Assembly (NCBI GenBank): GCA_029881435.1
Contig: JAOUMR010000008.1
Location: 1-63,862, forward strand
Origin: Nitrospira sp.
Lineage (GTDB): Bacteria; Nitrospirota; Nitrospiria; Nitrospirales; Nitrospiraceae
DNA: 63,862 nt
Direction of reading: 5' to 3'
In this document: positions 52,901 to 62,704 of the stretch, piece by piece
Numbering within the stretch: position 1 is the stretch's first letter
Layout of the letters: each line of letters begins with the position of its first letter
Notes under the pieces: model-generated
Database searches by the model: none
Seen by the model: the letters and a program-made list of their open reading frames with translations, nothing else
Told to the model about the DNA's origin: nothing
Translations under genes and position numbers: made by a program

Positions 52901-52964
52901 GGACCGTCTCAGCGAAGGCTTTGTAGGTCCCAAAATACCTCGTCTCGTAATCGTGAAGGTTCAC
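49920..52964 (-). CDS. RelA/SpoT-domain protein with long helical-repeat tail
   Basis: 1014 residues from a GTG at 52964. The N-terminal ~200 residues are a RelA/SpoT synthetase-like domain: 'RAKGVES' (44-50), 'RRDLAGARLIFY' (70-81), 'GTRYRAVHY' (117-125), 'CEIQIQTILEHAWAETSHDILYK' parts (147-169). The catalytic-type Asp, Glu, Arg and His are kept and there is no HD hydrolase domain. The remaining ~800 residues are helical without recognised domain, probably an alpha solenoid. The Ser/Asp-rich end is disordered. It could make (p)ppGpp/pppApp or modify tRNA as toxic small alarmone synthetases do. The TA context supports a defence role. Confidence 0.8.
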   Translation of the reverse strand: MNLHDYETRYFGTYKAFAETVRFILKKAILATDNLPRPQSIQCRAKGVESLRCRLIETGKLDTQTLELDRRDLAGARLIFYTNNDVDRFLASTLIRDNFEIEEDSAKIHHPTQENQGTRYRAVHYTIRLREERLSLPEYARFAGLRCEIQIQTILEHAWAETSHDILYKTKLGDGYGGKAMKGIERRFARIMDKYLIPAGYEFQKAQQDYERLLRGKELFDKDITKLLNDAQNNNERYEILSGLKDYALPICDDPQTAYEGLKDSLLTAVKAARCTEPVPIETTRGNMEGFLAEAVVSLVFEIIGSLRYADVVGTLQLLINIYRIEPDEDIRQQILNIVKKLSEYNIDAYKQVGPMNQMALVDYLAGMGDAEVDKVRPIALAVWTEAIQSDITGTKWKADSVVMSTGTLPVSEQLAAVRDKALKALFAAYDRSTDDAQKRTILIALDAATKIPHKGQCSNELLATTLRDATRIVEFVTQRAQVTSYELLQHLEHRFLYDYRRAKGFADDPENRFNCQSDAKLLMSAILKFRDHINVDDQFVRYKVLVGFGSVYPDHWTNEDFELEGADQYRRREADRYIDGINSENENDWFDFIERCAETKSIDLATFPVYGNFISKLAETKPEVADRIFTKASDDLRNFLPGFLNGLAKSSRVDIYERILEGELESARRLTSISWHLRKADVTKPDFATRLLKRAIATDDQGAVTDCLLFALEYYGTEKITDADTFVRDALTFLNDRKDSRWVSQAWFMQKVTKFFEELSPERTTQLLKNLGYLCRIEYQAERVLARLAERQPEAVWDYFGTRLSQETADAEYEDRFEAVPFQFHGLEKDLSKNPSLAISKGLSWFAIDRQLFQFRGGRLLSIVFPNPTTEFATALANLAKAGGDMEADFALAILQNYDGVTSAHSVLKEIVSRFPDDQHKLNEVRVSIDNTGVVRGEFGFAEALQARKVALTEWLTDERPAVKAFAEKHIAELDLMIASERRRAESRREMRNRDYEEDDTDSDNSIDSKGTQ

Positions 52965-53495
52965 GGCACTCAGATATCTCTTTCAATCTCACTCAAAAAA
53001 GAAAATGGTGTCAGAAAGCAATTCGCCTACCGGACGGTTCGTATCAACACCTACCCCTGTGTTGGGTAAAATGCAATGACACATAGGGGATATTCGGGTT
53101 CTTTTTGGCGAATTTCCTCATCGTGGGAGGTCGGCGGGGAGAGTGGCGGGCAAGAATCTTCGCTAGCACTCAGTGCGGCTACAAATCGTCGAAGTCGCTC
53201 ACGGTTTATCTCGCTCAGCCGGTTGGGCTCTAACATGTCCTGATTGAAGGCTGCCGGGAGACTTCTTCGATCCGGTCCGCCGGAATGGCGGTGAACTCGT
53301 CGCGCACTTCCTGAGGAATGCCTTCTTTGCCGAGGTTGTCGATCGCGGCCCTGTGGCTCATCAAGCCGATGTAGTCGTGCCGTACCACGCTCTACCGTGG
53401 CAGATACTACGAGGTTGAGTTCTTTCAGCGGCCTGCCCGCGATAGGGCGTCCATCCTGTGGATGATGCGAAGGGGGGACTTGGTCCTGACCGCTC
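52965..53495. other. Intergenic region with decayed small-gene traces
   Basis: About 530 bases between the RelA/SpoT gene and the DUF2283 gene. Besides the frame at 53230-53388, the reverse-strand text near 53395-53470 ('GRPIAGRPLKELNLVVSATVERG') looks coding in another frame, suggesting a frame-damaged gene. Neither part is recognised. Confidence 0.35.
53230..53388 (-). pseudogene. Fragment of an unrecognised small gene
   Basis: A reverse-strand frame from a GTG at 53388 (ATG at 53361) to TAG at 53230 reads 'HDYIGLMSHRAAIDNLGKEG' then 'IPQEVRDEFTAIPADRIEEVSRQ', which has coding-like composition. Adjacent sequence in the neighbouring frame also looks coding, so a frameshift is likely. No family can be given. 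Confidence 0.3.
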
Positions 53496-53693
53496 TTAGG
53501 CGGCAATCTGCTCAAACGAAAAATGAGGAATATCCGCTCGATCTCGGGCGTGCTCGATCGTCAGGGCACAGATATGTCCATCCTGATCGATATCGAGTTG
53601 CGTGTTCTCATCGAGGTCCCTGGTTTCTGCTACGGCTGCCGCTTTAAACTCAATATGGAGCGTATCCGTGTCTTGAAAATACTTGATCGTCAT
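53496..53693 (-). CDS. DUF2283 protein
   Basis: 65 residues. 'MTIKYFQDTDTLHIEFKAAAVAETRDLDENTQLDIDQDGHICALTIEHA' is the DUF2283 pattern. Its start lies in an ATGA overlap with the DUF4258 gene. DUF4258/DUF2283 pairs are a known toxin-antitoxin-like arrangement, and DUF2283 is the presumed antitoxin. GGGGA nine bases upstream supports the start. Confidence 0.85.
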   Translation of the reverse strand: MTIKYFQDTDTLHIEFKAAAVAETRDLDENTQLDIDQDGHICALTIEHARDRADIPHFSFEQIAA

Positions 53694-53926
53694 GATTTGA
53701 ATCCCCTGTCAAAAAATGCGTTGTGGACCGTCTCATGATCCGACAGCAACACCACCCGCAGGTACCGGTTCTCCAACTCTTTGATCGGCGCCCAGCGCCG
53801 GATACGTCCATCCTGTTGCACAACCTCTCTCACCGGACTACTGATCACCCGCTGGATCCACTCTTCCTGAATGAGGGCGCGATCAGGGCGCTGCCGAATG
53901 AACTCGAAGTACTTTGTACATTTCAC
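53690..53926 (-). CDS. DUF4258 protein
   Basis: About 78 residues from a GTG at 53926 ('VKCTKYFEFIRQRPDRALIQEEWIQRV'); the frame extends to 53965 but homologues start here. 'RVISSPVREVVQQDGRIRRWAPIKELENRYLRVVLLSDHETVHNAFFDRGF' is the DUF4258 pattern, related to the RelE/BrnT-like toxin fold. It overlaps the DUF2283 gene by ATGA, so they are coupled. Confidence 0.83.
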   Translation of the reverse strand: MKCTKYFEFIRQRPDRALIQEEWIQRVISSPVREVVQQDGRIRRWAPIKELENRYLRVVLLSDHETVHNAFFDRGFKS

Positions 53927-54047
53927 CGTGCGCTCGCACCCGACAGCCCTGCACAGCACATGCATCGGAGTGTACTGAAAACCATGTCGTTTATCTACTA
54001 TTCCTCCTCAATGGTTTCCCGCAGCGGTCAATCCTGATCCCGCCATC

Positions 54048-55130
54048 CTAGCTATACTGATCCCACGTATCACATTGTTTAATCGACCAGAACACGGCCT
54101 CCTTGAGTTTCTTGAGGATCACGTTGTCGGGGTCTCGAATAGCCTGCAGCTTTCTGTCGAGATCGTAGAGGGGCTGTATGGCACGCTTATCCGGTATCTT
54201 GCCGAGTGCCCACGCGACTTCCGTCAAGACGGTCCAATCTGTCTTTGGATCCTGGAGCTTCCCCAATAACGGAAGCACCACGGACACATCCCCATGGATG
54301 CCACCGATCTGCCCAAGTCCTTTCGCGGCGGCTGCCTGAATCTCTAATTGAGGCGAGGAATTCATCATGTCGATGAGAAGCGGAATGCCATCCTTCCCAA
54401 GATTGCCCATGGCGACGAGCGCCTGTTTCGCAAGATCTCGGTCCTTGAGCGCTTCTTTCAGTTTTGGCAGCGCTTCGTCTGCCTGCATTTCCCCCAGGAG
54501 CGACATGATTTTGATTTTTCGAGCCTGGCTGGTATCCGGGGAGTCGACCATCTTGAGGAGGCGATCGGCATGGCCCCATTCTGCCGCCAAGAGGAGGGGG
54601 AATTCATACTGTTCCAGCGCTTCCTGTAACTTGGTCAACGAATACACGCCGGGATCAGCTGCCTGAATGGCTTGTGCGGCCGCAACCGCGTCCTCAAACT
54701 CTGTGCGCACTTCCTTCTGCCAGTTGATCTTCATGCCTCCCAGGAGATAGGTGAGCTGGCAGGCAGGGCCTTTCCAAAGCCGAGCCGGGGCGTCCGGAAG
54801 GTCCGCGTCTCCGCCAGTTGCTGTCGTGCCTTCCCAGGTCTTGCGTTGCTCGCATTTGACCCGAAAAACGACATCATGAGGGGTAGCAGGGTCTCGAACA
54901 GTCGCGTATCCGACTTCGCTGAGACGCTCCGCAACAATGTCAGCCAAGGCAGTACTCTGTGCTTCGCCTTGATCAGTGCGGGCGAGGACGTGGACCAATA
55001 TGGTCTGAATGTGCTCCAGCTGAGTTCGCTGCTCTGGTGTGAAGTATTCGCGGTAGGCCAGCGCGAGACTGTGTAATAGACTTAGAGCTAAGCAGACCCC
55101 AAGTCCAGATACAACGAATCGAGTTCGCAT
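54048..55130 (-). CDS. Secreted HEAT-repeat protein
   Basis: 360 residues. A signal peptide ('LALSLLHSLALA') is followed by a region of about 140 residues and then four or more HEAT/PBS repeats ('EALPKLKEALKDRDLAKQALVAMGNLGKDGIPLLIDMMNSSPQLEIQAAAAKGLGQIGG'). Such repeats form a curved scaffold for protein contact. AGAGGTG precedes the ATG. It is divergent from the atpHAGDC operon; a role in that operon is not implied. Confidence 0.78.
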   Translation of the reverse strand: MRTRFVVSGLGVCLALSLLHSLALAYREYFTPEQRTQLEHIQTILVHVLARTDQGEAQSTALADIVAERLSEVGYATVRDPATPHDVVFRVKCEQRKTWEGTTATGGDADLPDAPARLWKGPACQLTYLLGGMKINWQKEVRTEFEDAVAAAQAIQAADPGVYSLTKLQEALEQYEFPLLLAAEWGHADRLLKMVDSPDTSQARKIKIMSLLGEMQADEALPKLKEALKDRDLAKQALVAMGNLGKDGIPLLIDMMNSSPQLEIQAAAAKGLGQIGGIHGDVSVVLPLLGKLQDPKTDWTVLTEVAWALGKIPDKRAIQPLYDLDRKLQAIRDPDNVILKKLKEAVFWSIKQCDTWDQYS

Positions 55131-55271
55131 GGATCACCTCTGCCGTACGCTATCGAATCACCGGATACGCAGAGCATCCTGAGGTACCAAACGCTAATGT
55201 GCCGTTCGGATTGCAGTATACACTGAAGAGCTCACATCAGAACTCCGAGAACAATCAATCATGACATCGTA

Positions 55272-55301
55272 TTGACAGTTTGTAGGTCCCAATGCTAATT
55301 T
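55272..55301 (+). promoter_or_regulatory. Sigma-70 promoter of the F1-ATPase operon
   Basis: TTGACA (55272-55277, all bases), an 18-base spacer and TAATTT (55296-55301) with TGC just before it, an extended -10. Transcription from about 55308 fits the GTG at 55373 and excludes the upstream ATG at 55292. Confidence 0.6.
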
Positions 55302-55372
55302 TCGCTGCTCTACTTCGTGACTCGCACGAAACTTTCAGGTCTGTCCAACTAACAAAGAGTGAGTCAAGAACG

Positions 55373-55912
55373 GTGATTAAGATAACAGTTGCGCGACGTT
55401 ATGCACAGGCACTCTTCGAGCTTCTCGATCAATCCAGCATCGAAGTCACAAGGAATGCCCTCGACGACCTCAGTCAGGCCATGAAGGAGTCAGACCAGCT
55501 GCATCACGTCGTGGCGTCACCCGCTTTTGGGGTTGAGGAGAAGATTGCCGTCCTGACGGCGCTTGGGGATAAGCTCGGCTGCCCACCAATCGGCAAGGCA
55601 TTTATCGGTCAATTGGTGAAGAAGAACAGGGTGGGGTTCCTGCCGGAAATCGCCCAGGCGTTCGGCAGGCTCGTTGACCAAGCCAAGGGGACTCAGCCGG
55701 TGACGGTGGCCTCTGCAGCGCCTCTTCCAGTGACGGAACAGGATCGTATCAAGGTGCGTCTGCGCGAAACACTGAAGCGCGAAGTGGATGTGACGTTTCA
55801 GGCCGACGCCAGTCATCTCGCCGGTTTGCAGATCTCTATCGGCAGCACGGTGGTCGACAGTACGGTCCGAGGCCGCTTGCGCGATTTGCAAGTCACGTTG
55901 ACGCGAGAATAA
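55373..55912 (+). CDS. atpH: F1-ATPase delta subunit
   Basis: 179 residues from the GTG at 55373. 'ARRYAQALFELL' and 'LGDKLGCPPIGKAFIGQLVKKNRVGFLPEIAQAFGRL', with 'GLQISIGSTVVDSTVRGRLRDLQ' at the end, are the delta/OSCP pattern; length is normal. It joins F1 to the peripheral stalk. First in atpHAGDC. Confidence 0.9.
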   Translation: MIKITVARRYAQALFELLDQSSIEVTRNALDDLSQAMKESDQLHHVVASPAFGVEEKIAVLTALGDKLGCPPIGKAFIGQLVKKNRVGFLPEIAQAFGRLVDQAKGTQPVTVASAAPLPVTEQDRIKVRLRETLKREVDVTFQADASHLAGLQISIGSTVVDSTVRGRLRDLQVTLTRE

Positions 55913-55921
55913 GGAGTTGTC

Positions 55922-57442
55922 ATGCAGATTAGGGCGGAAGAAATCAGTGCCATTATCAAAGAAAAAATCAAGGGCTTCGACAAGCAAGTCGATGTCAAAG
56001 AGACCGGTTCCGTCATCCAGGTCGGGGACGGGATTGCCAAGGTGTACGGCCTGGATGGAGCCATGGCCGGTGAAATGCTCGAATTTCCCGGAGGCCTCTA
56101 CGGAATCGCGCTGAACCTTGAAGAAGACAACGTCGGCGCCGTGTTGATGGGCGACTCTGTCGGGGTTAAAGAAGGCGATCCGGTCAAGCGTACTGGCCGC
56201 ATCGCGGAAATTCCTGTGGGTGACGCGTTGATCGGCCGCGTGGTGAACGCGATCGGCCAGCCGATTGACGGCAAGGGAGCCATCAAGTCCTCGCTTTCTT
56301 CGCGCATCGAAATGGTCGCCCCTGGCGTCAATACCCGCCAATCGGTTCGGGAACCCTTGCAGACCGGCATCAAGGCCATTGATGCCATGATCCCCATCGG
56401 CCGTGGACAGCGTGAATTGATCATCGGCGATCGTCAGACAGGCAAGACCGCCATCGCCGTCGATACGATTATCAATCAAAAAGGCCTCGGTGTATTTTGT
56501 ATCTACGTCGCCATTGGCCAAAAACGCTCGACCGTAGCGCGCGTCGTAAAGACCCTTGAAGAAAATCATGCGATGGAATACAGCATAGTTGTGTCGGCCA
56601 GTGCCAGCGACCCTGCGCCCATGCAGTTCTTGGCGCCATTCTCGGGCGCAGCAATTGGCGAGTATTTCCGCGATAACGGCAAGCACGCGTTGATTGTCTA
56701 TGACGATTTGTCCAAGCACGCGGTGGCCTATCGTGAGTTATCCTTGTTGCTGCGCAGACCACCAGGCCGCGAAGCCTATCCAGGCGACGTGTTTTATCTG
56801 CATTCCCGGTTGTTGGAGCGCGCGGCGAAATTGAGTGACAAGCTCGGCGGCGGCAGCCTCACGGCGCTGCCGATCATCGAAACCCAGGCCGGCGACGTCT
56901 CGGCCTACATCCCGACCAACGTGATTTCGATCACCGATGGCCAGATTTATCTCGGCAGCGACCTGTTCTATTCCGGTATTCGTCCGGCGATCAACGTTGG
57001 TCTCTCGGTGTCTCGCGTCGGCGGATCCGCGCAGATTAAAACCATGAAGCAAGTGGCTGGTACCCTTCGGCTCGACCTCGCTCAATATCGCGAAATGGCA
57101 GCCTTTTCCCAGTTCGGCAGCGAATTGGACAAGGCGACTCAGATGCAGCTGGCGCGCGGCGTTCGTATGGTCGAATTGCTCAAACAGGGCCAATACAAGC
57201 CGATGCCGGTGGCCGATCAGGTCCTCTCCATTTATGCAGGTGTGAATGGGTTTCTGGATGATGTCCCGGTCGACAAAGTGCTGCAGTTCGAAGCGGACTT
57301 TCTACACCATGTCCAGCAGAACCATCCTGACCTCAAGAAAGAGGTGGCCAGTATCGGCAAGATCGACGACAAGGTCGGCGGCCGCTTGAAAGAAATTCTC
57401 TCCACCTTCAAGCAGAAGATGGGGTATGGGGCGAAAAGCTGA
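55922..57442 (+). CDS. atpA: F1-ATPase alpha subunit
   Basis: 506 residues. '[15 protein letters not shown]' is the Walker A of the non-catalytic nucleotide site; '[25 protein letters not shown]' and 'SISDGQI'-like '[11 protein letters not shown]' are alpha hallmarks. It begins with the expected N-terminal delta-binding helix. Ten bases separate it from atpH. Confidence 0.97.
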   Translation: MQIRAEEISAIIKEKIKGFDKQVDVKETGSVIQVGDGIAKVYGLDGAMAGEMLEFPGGLYGIALNLEEDNVGAVLMGDSVGVKEGDPVKRTGRIAEIPVGDALIGRVVNAIGQPIDGKGAIKSSLSSRIEMVAPGVNTRQSVREPLQTGIKAIDAMIPIGRGQRELIIGDRQTGKTAIAVDTIINQKGLGVFCIYVAIGQKRSTVARVVKTLEENHAMEYSIVVSASASDPAPMQFLAPFSGAAIGEYFRDNGKHALIVYDDLSKHAVAYRELSLLLRRPPGREAYPGDVFYLHSRLLERAAKLSDKLGGGSLTALPIIETQAGDVSAYIPTNVISITDGQIYLGSDLFYSGIRPAINVGLSVSRVGGSAQIKTMKQVAGTLRLDLAQYREMAAFSQFGSELDKATQMQLARGVRMVELLKQGQYKPMPVADQVLSIYAGVNGFLDDVPVDKVLQFEADFLHHVQQNHPDLKKEVASIGKIDDKVGGRLKEILSTFKQKMGYGAKS

Positions 57443-57514
57443 AACTCGTCAACCGTCAACGGCCACATGTGAGACGCCCGGTTGATCCGATGACGCCTGA
57501 TTGAGAGTGATGTA

Positions 57515-58393
57515 ATGCCGAGTTTACAAAGTCTGCGCCGCAAGATTGCGGCGTTCAAAAATACGCAGAAAATCACCAAGGCCATGAAGATGGTCGCCGC
57601 GGCAAAGCTGAAACGGTCTCAGGACCGCATTCTGGCTGCTCGTCCCTATGCGCACAAGATGCGCGGGGTGTTGAGCAACCTGAGTCAGCGTGTGAACCGC
57701 TCCTCTCATCCCCTCTTGCAGAAGCGCGAAGGGAAGAAAGTCGAAGTGCTCGTCGTTACGAGCGACAGAGGGTTATGCGGTGGTTTCAACGGCAATATCG
57801 TCCGTAAGAGCTCGGAGTTCGTCCGACAGTGTGAGGCGCGTGCTCTACAGGTCAATCTCAGCCTTGTCGGCCGGAAAGGCCGCGATTACTTTCGTCGCCG
57901 AAGCTGGCCCATCCGTCAGGAATGGACCGGGGTTTTCGACAAACTCAGTTTCGAACATGCGCTCGACATCGGTGCTGATCTGACGGATAACTTTGTGAAG
58001 GGCACGTTCGACGAGTTGTATGTGGTCTATAACGAGTTTAAATCCGCGATCCAACAGCGGGTGATCGTCGAGAAACTGTTTCCTGTCGATGCGCAGGAAG
58101 AATTCGGTTCAGCGCCGAATGAAGGGATCAGTGGCGGCGGGTACCTCTATGAACCGGATGAAGCCGAATTGTTAAGTGCGTTGATACCGAAACATTTCCA
58201 GGTGCAAGCCTACCGGATTTTATTGGAGTCCGCAGCCGCCGAACACGGCGCCCGCATGGCCGCAATGGATGGGGCGACGCGCAATGCAGGCCAACTCATT
58301 AAAAAAGTGACGCTTTATTACAACAAGACCAGACAGGCGGCAATTACGAAAGAATTGATGGATATCGTCGGTGGCGCCGAAGCGCTGAAATAG
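57515..58393 (+). CDS. atpG: F1-ATPase gamma subunit
   Basis: 292 residues. 'MPSLQSLRRKIAAFKNTQKITKAMKMVAAAKLKRSQ' is the gamma N-terminal helix, and 'EHGARMAAMDGATRNAGQLI..LTLYYNKTRQAAITKEL'-type text at the end is the C-terminal helix that rotates inside the alpha-beta ring. 'TSDRGLCGGFN' is also diagnostic. It lies between alpha and beta genes. Confidence 0.95.
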   Translation: MPSLQSLRRKIAAFKNTQKITKAMKMVAAAKLKRSQDRILAARPYAHKMRGVLSNLSQRVNRSSHPLLQKREGKKVEVLVVTSDRGLCGGFNGNIVRKSSEFVRQCEARALQVNLSLVGRKGRDYFRRRSWPIRQEWTGVFDKLSFEHALDIGADLTDNFVKGTFDELYVVYNEFKSAIQQRVIVEKLFPVDAQEEFGSAPNEGISGGGYLYEPDEAELLSALIPKHFQVQAYRILLESAAAEHGARMAAMDGATRNAGQLIKKVTLYYNKTRQAAITKELMDIVGGAEALK

Positions 58394-59866
<1,473 letters not shown>

Positions 59867-59908
59867 GCGGGAGCCAGCTTCGCATGGTGAGCAAAAGGGG
59901 ATGAGGGG

Positions 59909-60331
59909 ATGGCAGGGACAATTCTGTTAGAAGTCGTCACACCCGAAAAGCTGCTGCTGAGCCAGCAGGTTGATGAGGTGATCGCACCCGGTTCAGAGGG
60001 AGAGTTTGGTGTGCTCCCAGGACATTGCCATTTTCTTTCGACTCTCCGCATCGGGGAACTTCGCTACCGTATCGGCGATCAGACTCATTCCATGGCCGTT
60101 CTCTGGGGGTTTGCCGAAGTCACGCCGACCAAAGTTACCGTCATGGCTGAGGTTGCGGAGAAGGCCGAAGACATTGATGTCGAGCGAGCAACAGCCAAAG
60201 TAGCTGATGCAGAACGACGACTCCAGGCGGGAGGCTTGCCATCCGACGTGAAAGAAGCTCAGATAAGTCTTGAAAAGGCTCGCATGCGCAAGAAGATTGC
60301 CGAGCGCGCCAGAAAGACCAGCCACGCCTGA
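59909..60331 (+). CDS. atpC: F1-ATPase epsilon subunit
   Basis: 140 residues. An N-terminal beta-sandwich ('LEVVTPEKLLLSQQVDEVIAPGSEGEFGVLPGHCHFLSTLRIG') and a C-terminal two-helix part that regulates hydrolysis. It ends the operon. The genes for F0 a, b and c are not in the window. Confidence 0.93.
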   Translation: MAGTILLEVVTPEKLLLSQQVDEVIAPGSEGEFGVLPGHCHFLSTLRIGELRYRIGDQTHSMAVLWGFAEVTPTKVTVMAEVAEKAEDIDVERATAKVADAERRLQAGGLPSDVKEAQISLEKARMRKKIAERARKTSHA

Positions 60332-60467
60332 TACGCTGATTCCACGTAGTTCTATTCCTCACTCGCTGATTCTCGTCCTTCATTCTGGTCGCCAAAGAGG
60401 GTGTTTCTCGTTCCGATGAATTTCCTCTATTGGCAGCAGTTCGACCTTCTGCGGTAGCGTGGATTCC

Positions 60468-61436
60468 ATGATCACGGAATTCATCATCACTTCCGGAGAA
60501 CAACCCAAGCGATTGGACGTCTTCCTTGTGAATCGAGAACGAGATATCTCGCGGTCGGCTCTCCAGCGTCTGATCGAGTTAGGTCGGATCCGACTCAACG
60601 ACCAGGTCGTGAAGCCAAGCCAGAAGGTTAAGCCTGGGGATAAAATCACGATGGATGTACCGAAACCGGAACCTCTTTCCATGAAAGGAGAGGCGATTCC
60701 GCTCGAGGTCCTCTTCGAAGATGAGTCGCTCCTTGTCTTGAATAAACCATCTGGAATCGTCGCCCACCCAGCTCCGGGAAACTGGACAGGTACGCTCGTC
60801 AATGCACTGCTTCATCACTTCCAGACTTCGGGTGGAACAATTTCAACCATCGGAGGGAAAGAACGGCCTGGTCTTGTTCATCGACTAGACAAGGAAACTT
60901 CCGGCGTCATGGTGATTGCCAAGACCGATTCGGCGCATCGTGCGCTCTCAACACAGTTCAAGCACCACACCATCACTCGGGTCTATGAAGCCTTGATCTG
61001 GGGTGTTCCGAAAAAAGGTCGTGGGCAAATTGACCTCGCCATCGGTCGGGATACCAAAGATCGAAAGAAATTCTCAGCGAGGACAACGAGCCCGAAGGAA
61101 TCTGTCACGGAATATGTAGTCGACCGTCGGTACGGCAAGTTGGCGGCTCATGTTCTGCTCTATCCACATACTGGCCGTACGCACCAGCTGCGCGTTCATC
61201 TCAGCTCCCTGGGACATCCCATTCTGGGCGATCACACCTATGGTGGGAGATGGGTTTGTGCCATCAATGAACTCGAGATTCCACGGGTGATGCTCCATGC
61301 CAGAACTCTCGGCTTTACGCATCCCACGGCAGGAACGATGGAGCAATTCACGAGACCGGTGCCAGGAGATATGGAGACGGTAATGTCCGCACTTGCACGA
61401 CAAACCGTCCCGGGAGAGAATAGGTCGAAGGAATAG
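60468..61436 (+). CDS. rluD: RluD-type 23S rRNA pseudouridine synthase
   Basis: 322 residues from the ATG at 60468 (GTG 60459 also possible). An N-terminal S4 RNA-binding domain ('RLDVFLV..RDISRSALQRLIELGRIRLNDQVVKPSQKVKPGD') and the catalytic domain with 'HRLDKETSGVMVIAK' (Asp is the catalytic residue), 'TGRTHQLRVHLSSLGHPILGDHTYG'. RluD makes pseudouridines in helix 69 of 23S rRNA; a close paralogue (RluC/TruC) cannot be excluded. Confidence 0.85.
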   Translation: MITEFIITSGEQPKRLDVFLVNRERDISRSALQRLIELGRIRLNDQVVKPSQKVKPGDKITMDVPKPEPLSMKGEAIPLEVLFEDESLLVLNKPSGIVAHPAPGNWTGTLVNALLHHFQTSGGTISTIGGKERPGLVHRLDKETSGVMVIAKTDSAHRALSTQFKHHTITRVYEALIWGVPKKGRGQIDLAIGRDTKDRKKFSARTTSPKESVTEYVVDRRYGKLAAHVLLYPHTGRTHQLRVHLSSLGHPILGDHTYGGRWVCAINELEIPRVMLHARTLGFTHPTAGTMEQFTRPVPGDMETVMSALARQTVPGENRSKE

Positions 61437-61463
61437 CTGGCAACTTCCACTTTCTGAGAGCCT

Positions 61464-61889
61464 ATGCTGACCGCTGAAGTCCTTGATGCCATCGGAGGTT
61501 TGACGTCGCATATTAAAATCTATGCAGCCAAACTTCCGTCTATTGTGCACCTGAATGCGGTACCGTCAGGAGTGAAACCATCCATCGAGGCCATCGAGAG
61601 CTATGAAACGATCGTCTCTCGTACGCGCAGCCAAAGCGCAGGAACTCCGTACAAAGGGCTGAATGAATTCTTGGTGTCATCGCTCGAAGCATTCGAAATC
61701 GGGAACCTTCTCGGCGCGGGTCAGCCGTTGCTCACGGTCTTGGATCATCTCGAACGGATGCAATCCGAAAAAGAAATCGAAGTCGGACGACTCGATGAAC
61801 AACGACTCAAAGAGTACCGTAGCGCGTTAGGCAAGGTTCTTCCTGGAAATCAACCTGAATTAGATGGCGCGGGAGGTCGGATATCCTGA
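61464..61889 (+). CDS. Conserved-looking small protein, unknown function
   Basis: 141 residues without signal or membrane segment. It is mainly helical ('VLDAIGGLTSHIKIYAAKLPSIV', 'GLNEFLVSSLEAFEIGNLLG', 'LLTVLDHLERMQSEKEIEVGRLDEQRLKEYRSAL'). No family is recognised. It is 27 bases after rluD on the same strand and may share its transcript. Confidence 0.6.
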   Translation: MLTAEVLDAIGGLTSHIKIYAAKLPSIVHLNAVPSGVKPSIEAIESYETIVSRTRSQSAGTPYKGLNEFLVSSLEAFEIGNLLGAGQPLLTVLDHLERMQSEKEIEVGRLDEQRLKEYRSALGKVLPGNQPELDGAGGRIS

Positions 61890-61980
61890 AGCCCTGAGGG
61901 GTTCAAGCAGACGAATCCGTACGACGGAAATGGGTGTCGCGAACGATCCACAAAACAGAACGCACGATGAACGGTTACGG

Positions 61981-62160
61981 TCAGTGTCCCATCTTGGGGC
62001 CTAACGCGTTTGCTCCAGCGGTGACGAGTTTGAACCGCGACGTGGTCCCACAGTGCGGACATTTTGCCCGAACGGTCTCAGGATCGAGTACCTCATACTC
62101 GTCAGCTTTCAACCACATGAGTTGAAAGCATTTTGAACAGCTACGGACTTGCGTTGACAT
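61981..62160 (-). CDS. Small zinc-ribbon protein
   Basis: 59 residues from the ATG at 62160, with GAGGAAAC five bases upstream. 'CSKCFQLMWLKADEY' and 'AKCPHCGTTSRFKL' give four Cys as two CxxC pairs of a zinc ribbon. It might bind a nucleic acid or partner protein. It stands alone and divergent from the GNAT gene. Confidence 0.65.
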   Translation of the reverse strand: MSTQVRSCSKCFQLMWLKADEYEVLDPETVRAKCPHCGTTSRFKLVTAGANALGPKMGH

Positions 62161-62211
62161 GAGTTTCCTCGTACACTCCAAGAATAAATACGAGGGATAC
62201 TCTAGTATAAG

Positions 62212-62637
62212 ATGCCTCCAACCCTCAAGTCCGCGTTTACCTATTCCAATCAGAGACCACCCAAAGCCGCTCAGCTGCTACATCTATTCCATCAGGCGCC
62301 CTGGGCCAAGGATCGATCCCTTGATGATGCAGAGGAAATGCTGCAGCATACCGATCTGACTCTGTGCGCATGGGATGGAGAGAGGCTCATTGGGTTCGGC
62401 CGTGTACTCACGGACTTCATTTACCGTGCAACTATCTGGGATGTGATCGTGGATAAAGCCTATCAGGGCAAAGGGATTGGAAAAGAAATTGTCCATCGGA
62501 TTCTCAACCACCCACGGCTGAATCGGGTTGAGCTCGTTTGGCTTTGCACTCGGCGGCCAGGTTTTTATGAAAAACTTGGATTTAGTTCGAAGGAACAGAC
62601 CGGAATGGTTTGGAGACGAAGCCGAGAAAGCTGTTGA
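62212..62637 (+). CDS. GNAT family N-acetyltransferase
   Basis: 141 residues. 'LIGFGRVLTDFIYRATIWDVIVDKAYQGKGIGKEIVHRIL' contains the acetyl-CoA binding motif A (Q-G-K-G-I-G), and 'VWLCTRRPGFYEKLGFS' is motif B. The substrate cannot be read. It is one of the short GNAT proteins. Confidence 0.88.
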   Translation: MPPTLKSAFTYSNQRPPKAAQLLHLFHQAPWAKDRSLDDAEEMLQHTDLTLCAWDGERLIGFGRVLTDFIYRATIWDVIVDKAYQGKGIGKEIVHRILNHPRLNRVELVWLCTRRPGFYEKLGFSSKEQTGMVWRRSRESC

Positions 62638-62704
62638 GTGAGTGGGGCAAATTCTACACACAATTCGAATATCTATTGGGTAATCGTACTATGACGAGGA
62701 GGAC

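Noticed and set aside
53051-53515. A 154-codon reverse-strand frame
   Set aside because: Composition changes abruptly inside it and the likely coding text switches to another frame, so I treat the area as decayed pieces rather than one gene.
55517-56719. A 400-codon open frame on the reverse strand
   Set aside because: It is antisense to atpH and atpA, whose proteins are certain; the frame is a by-product of GC-rich codon use and has no family features.
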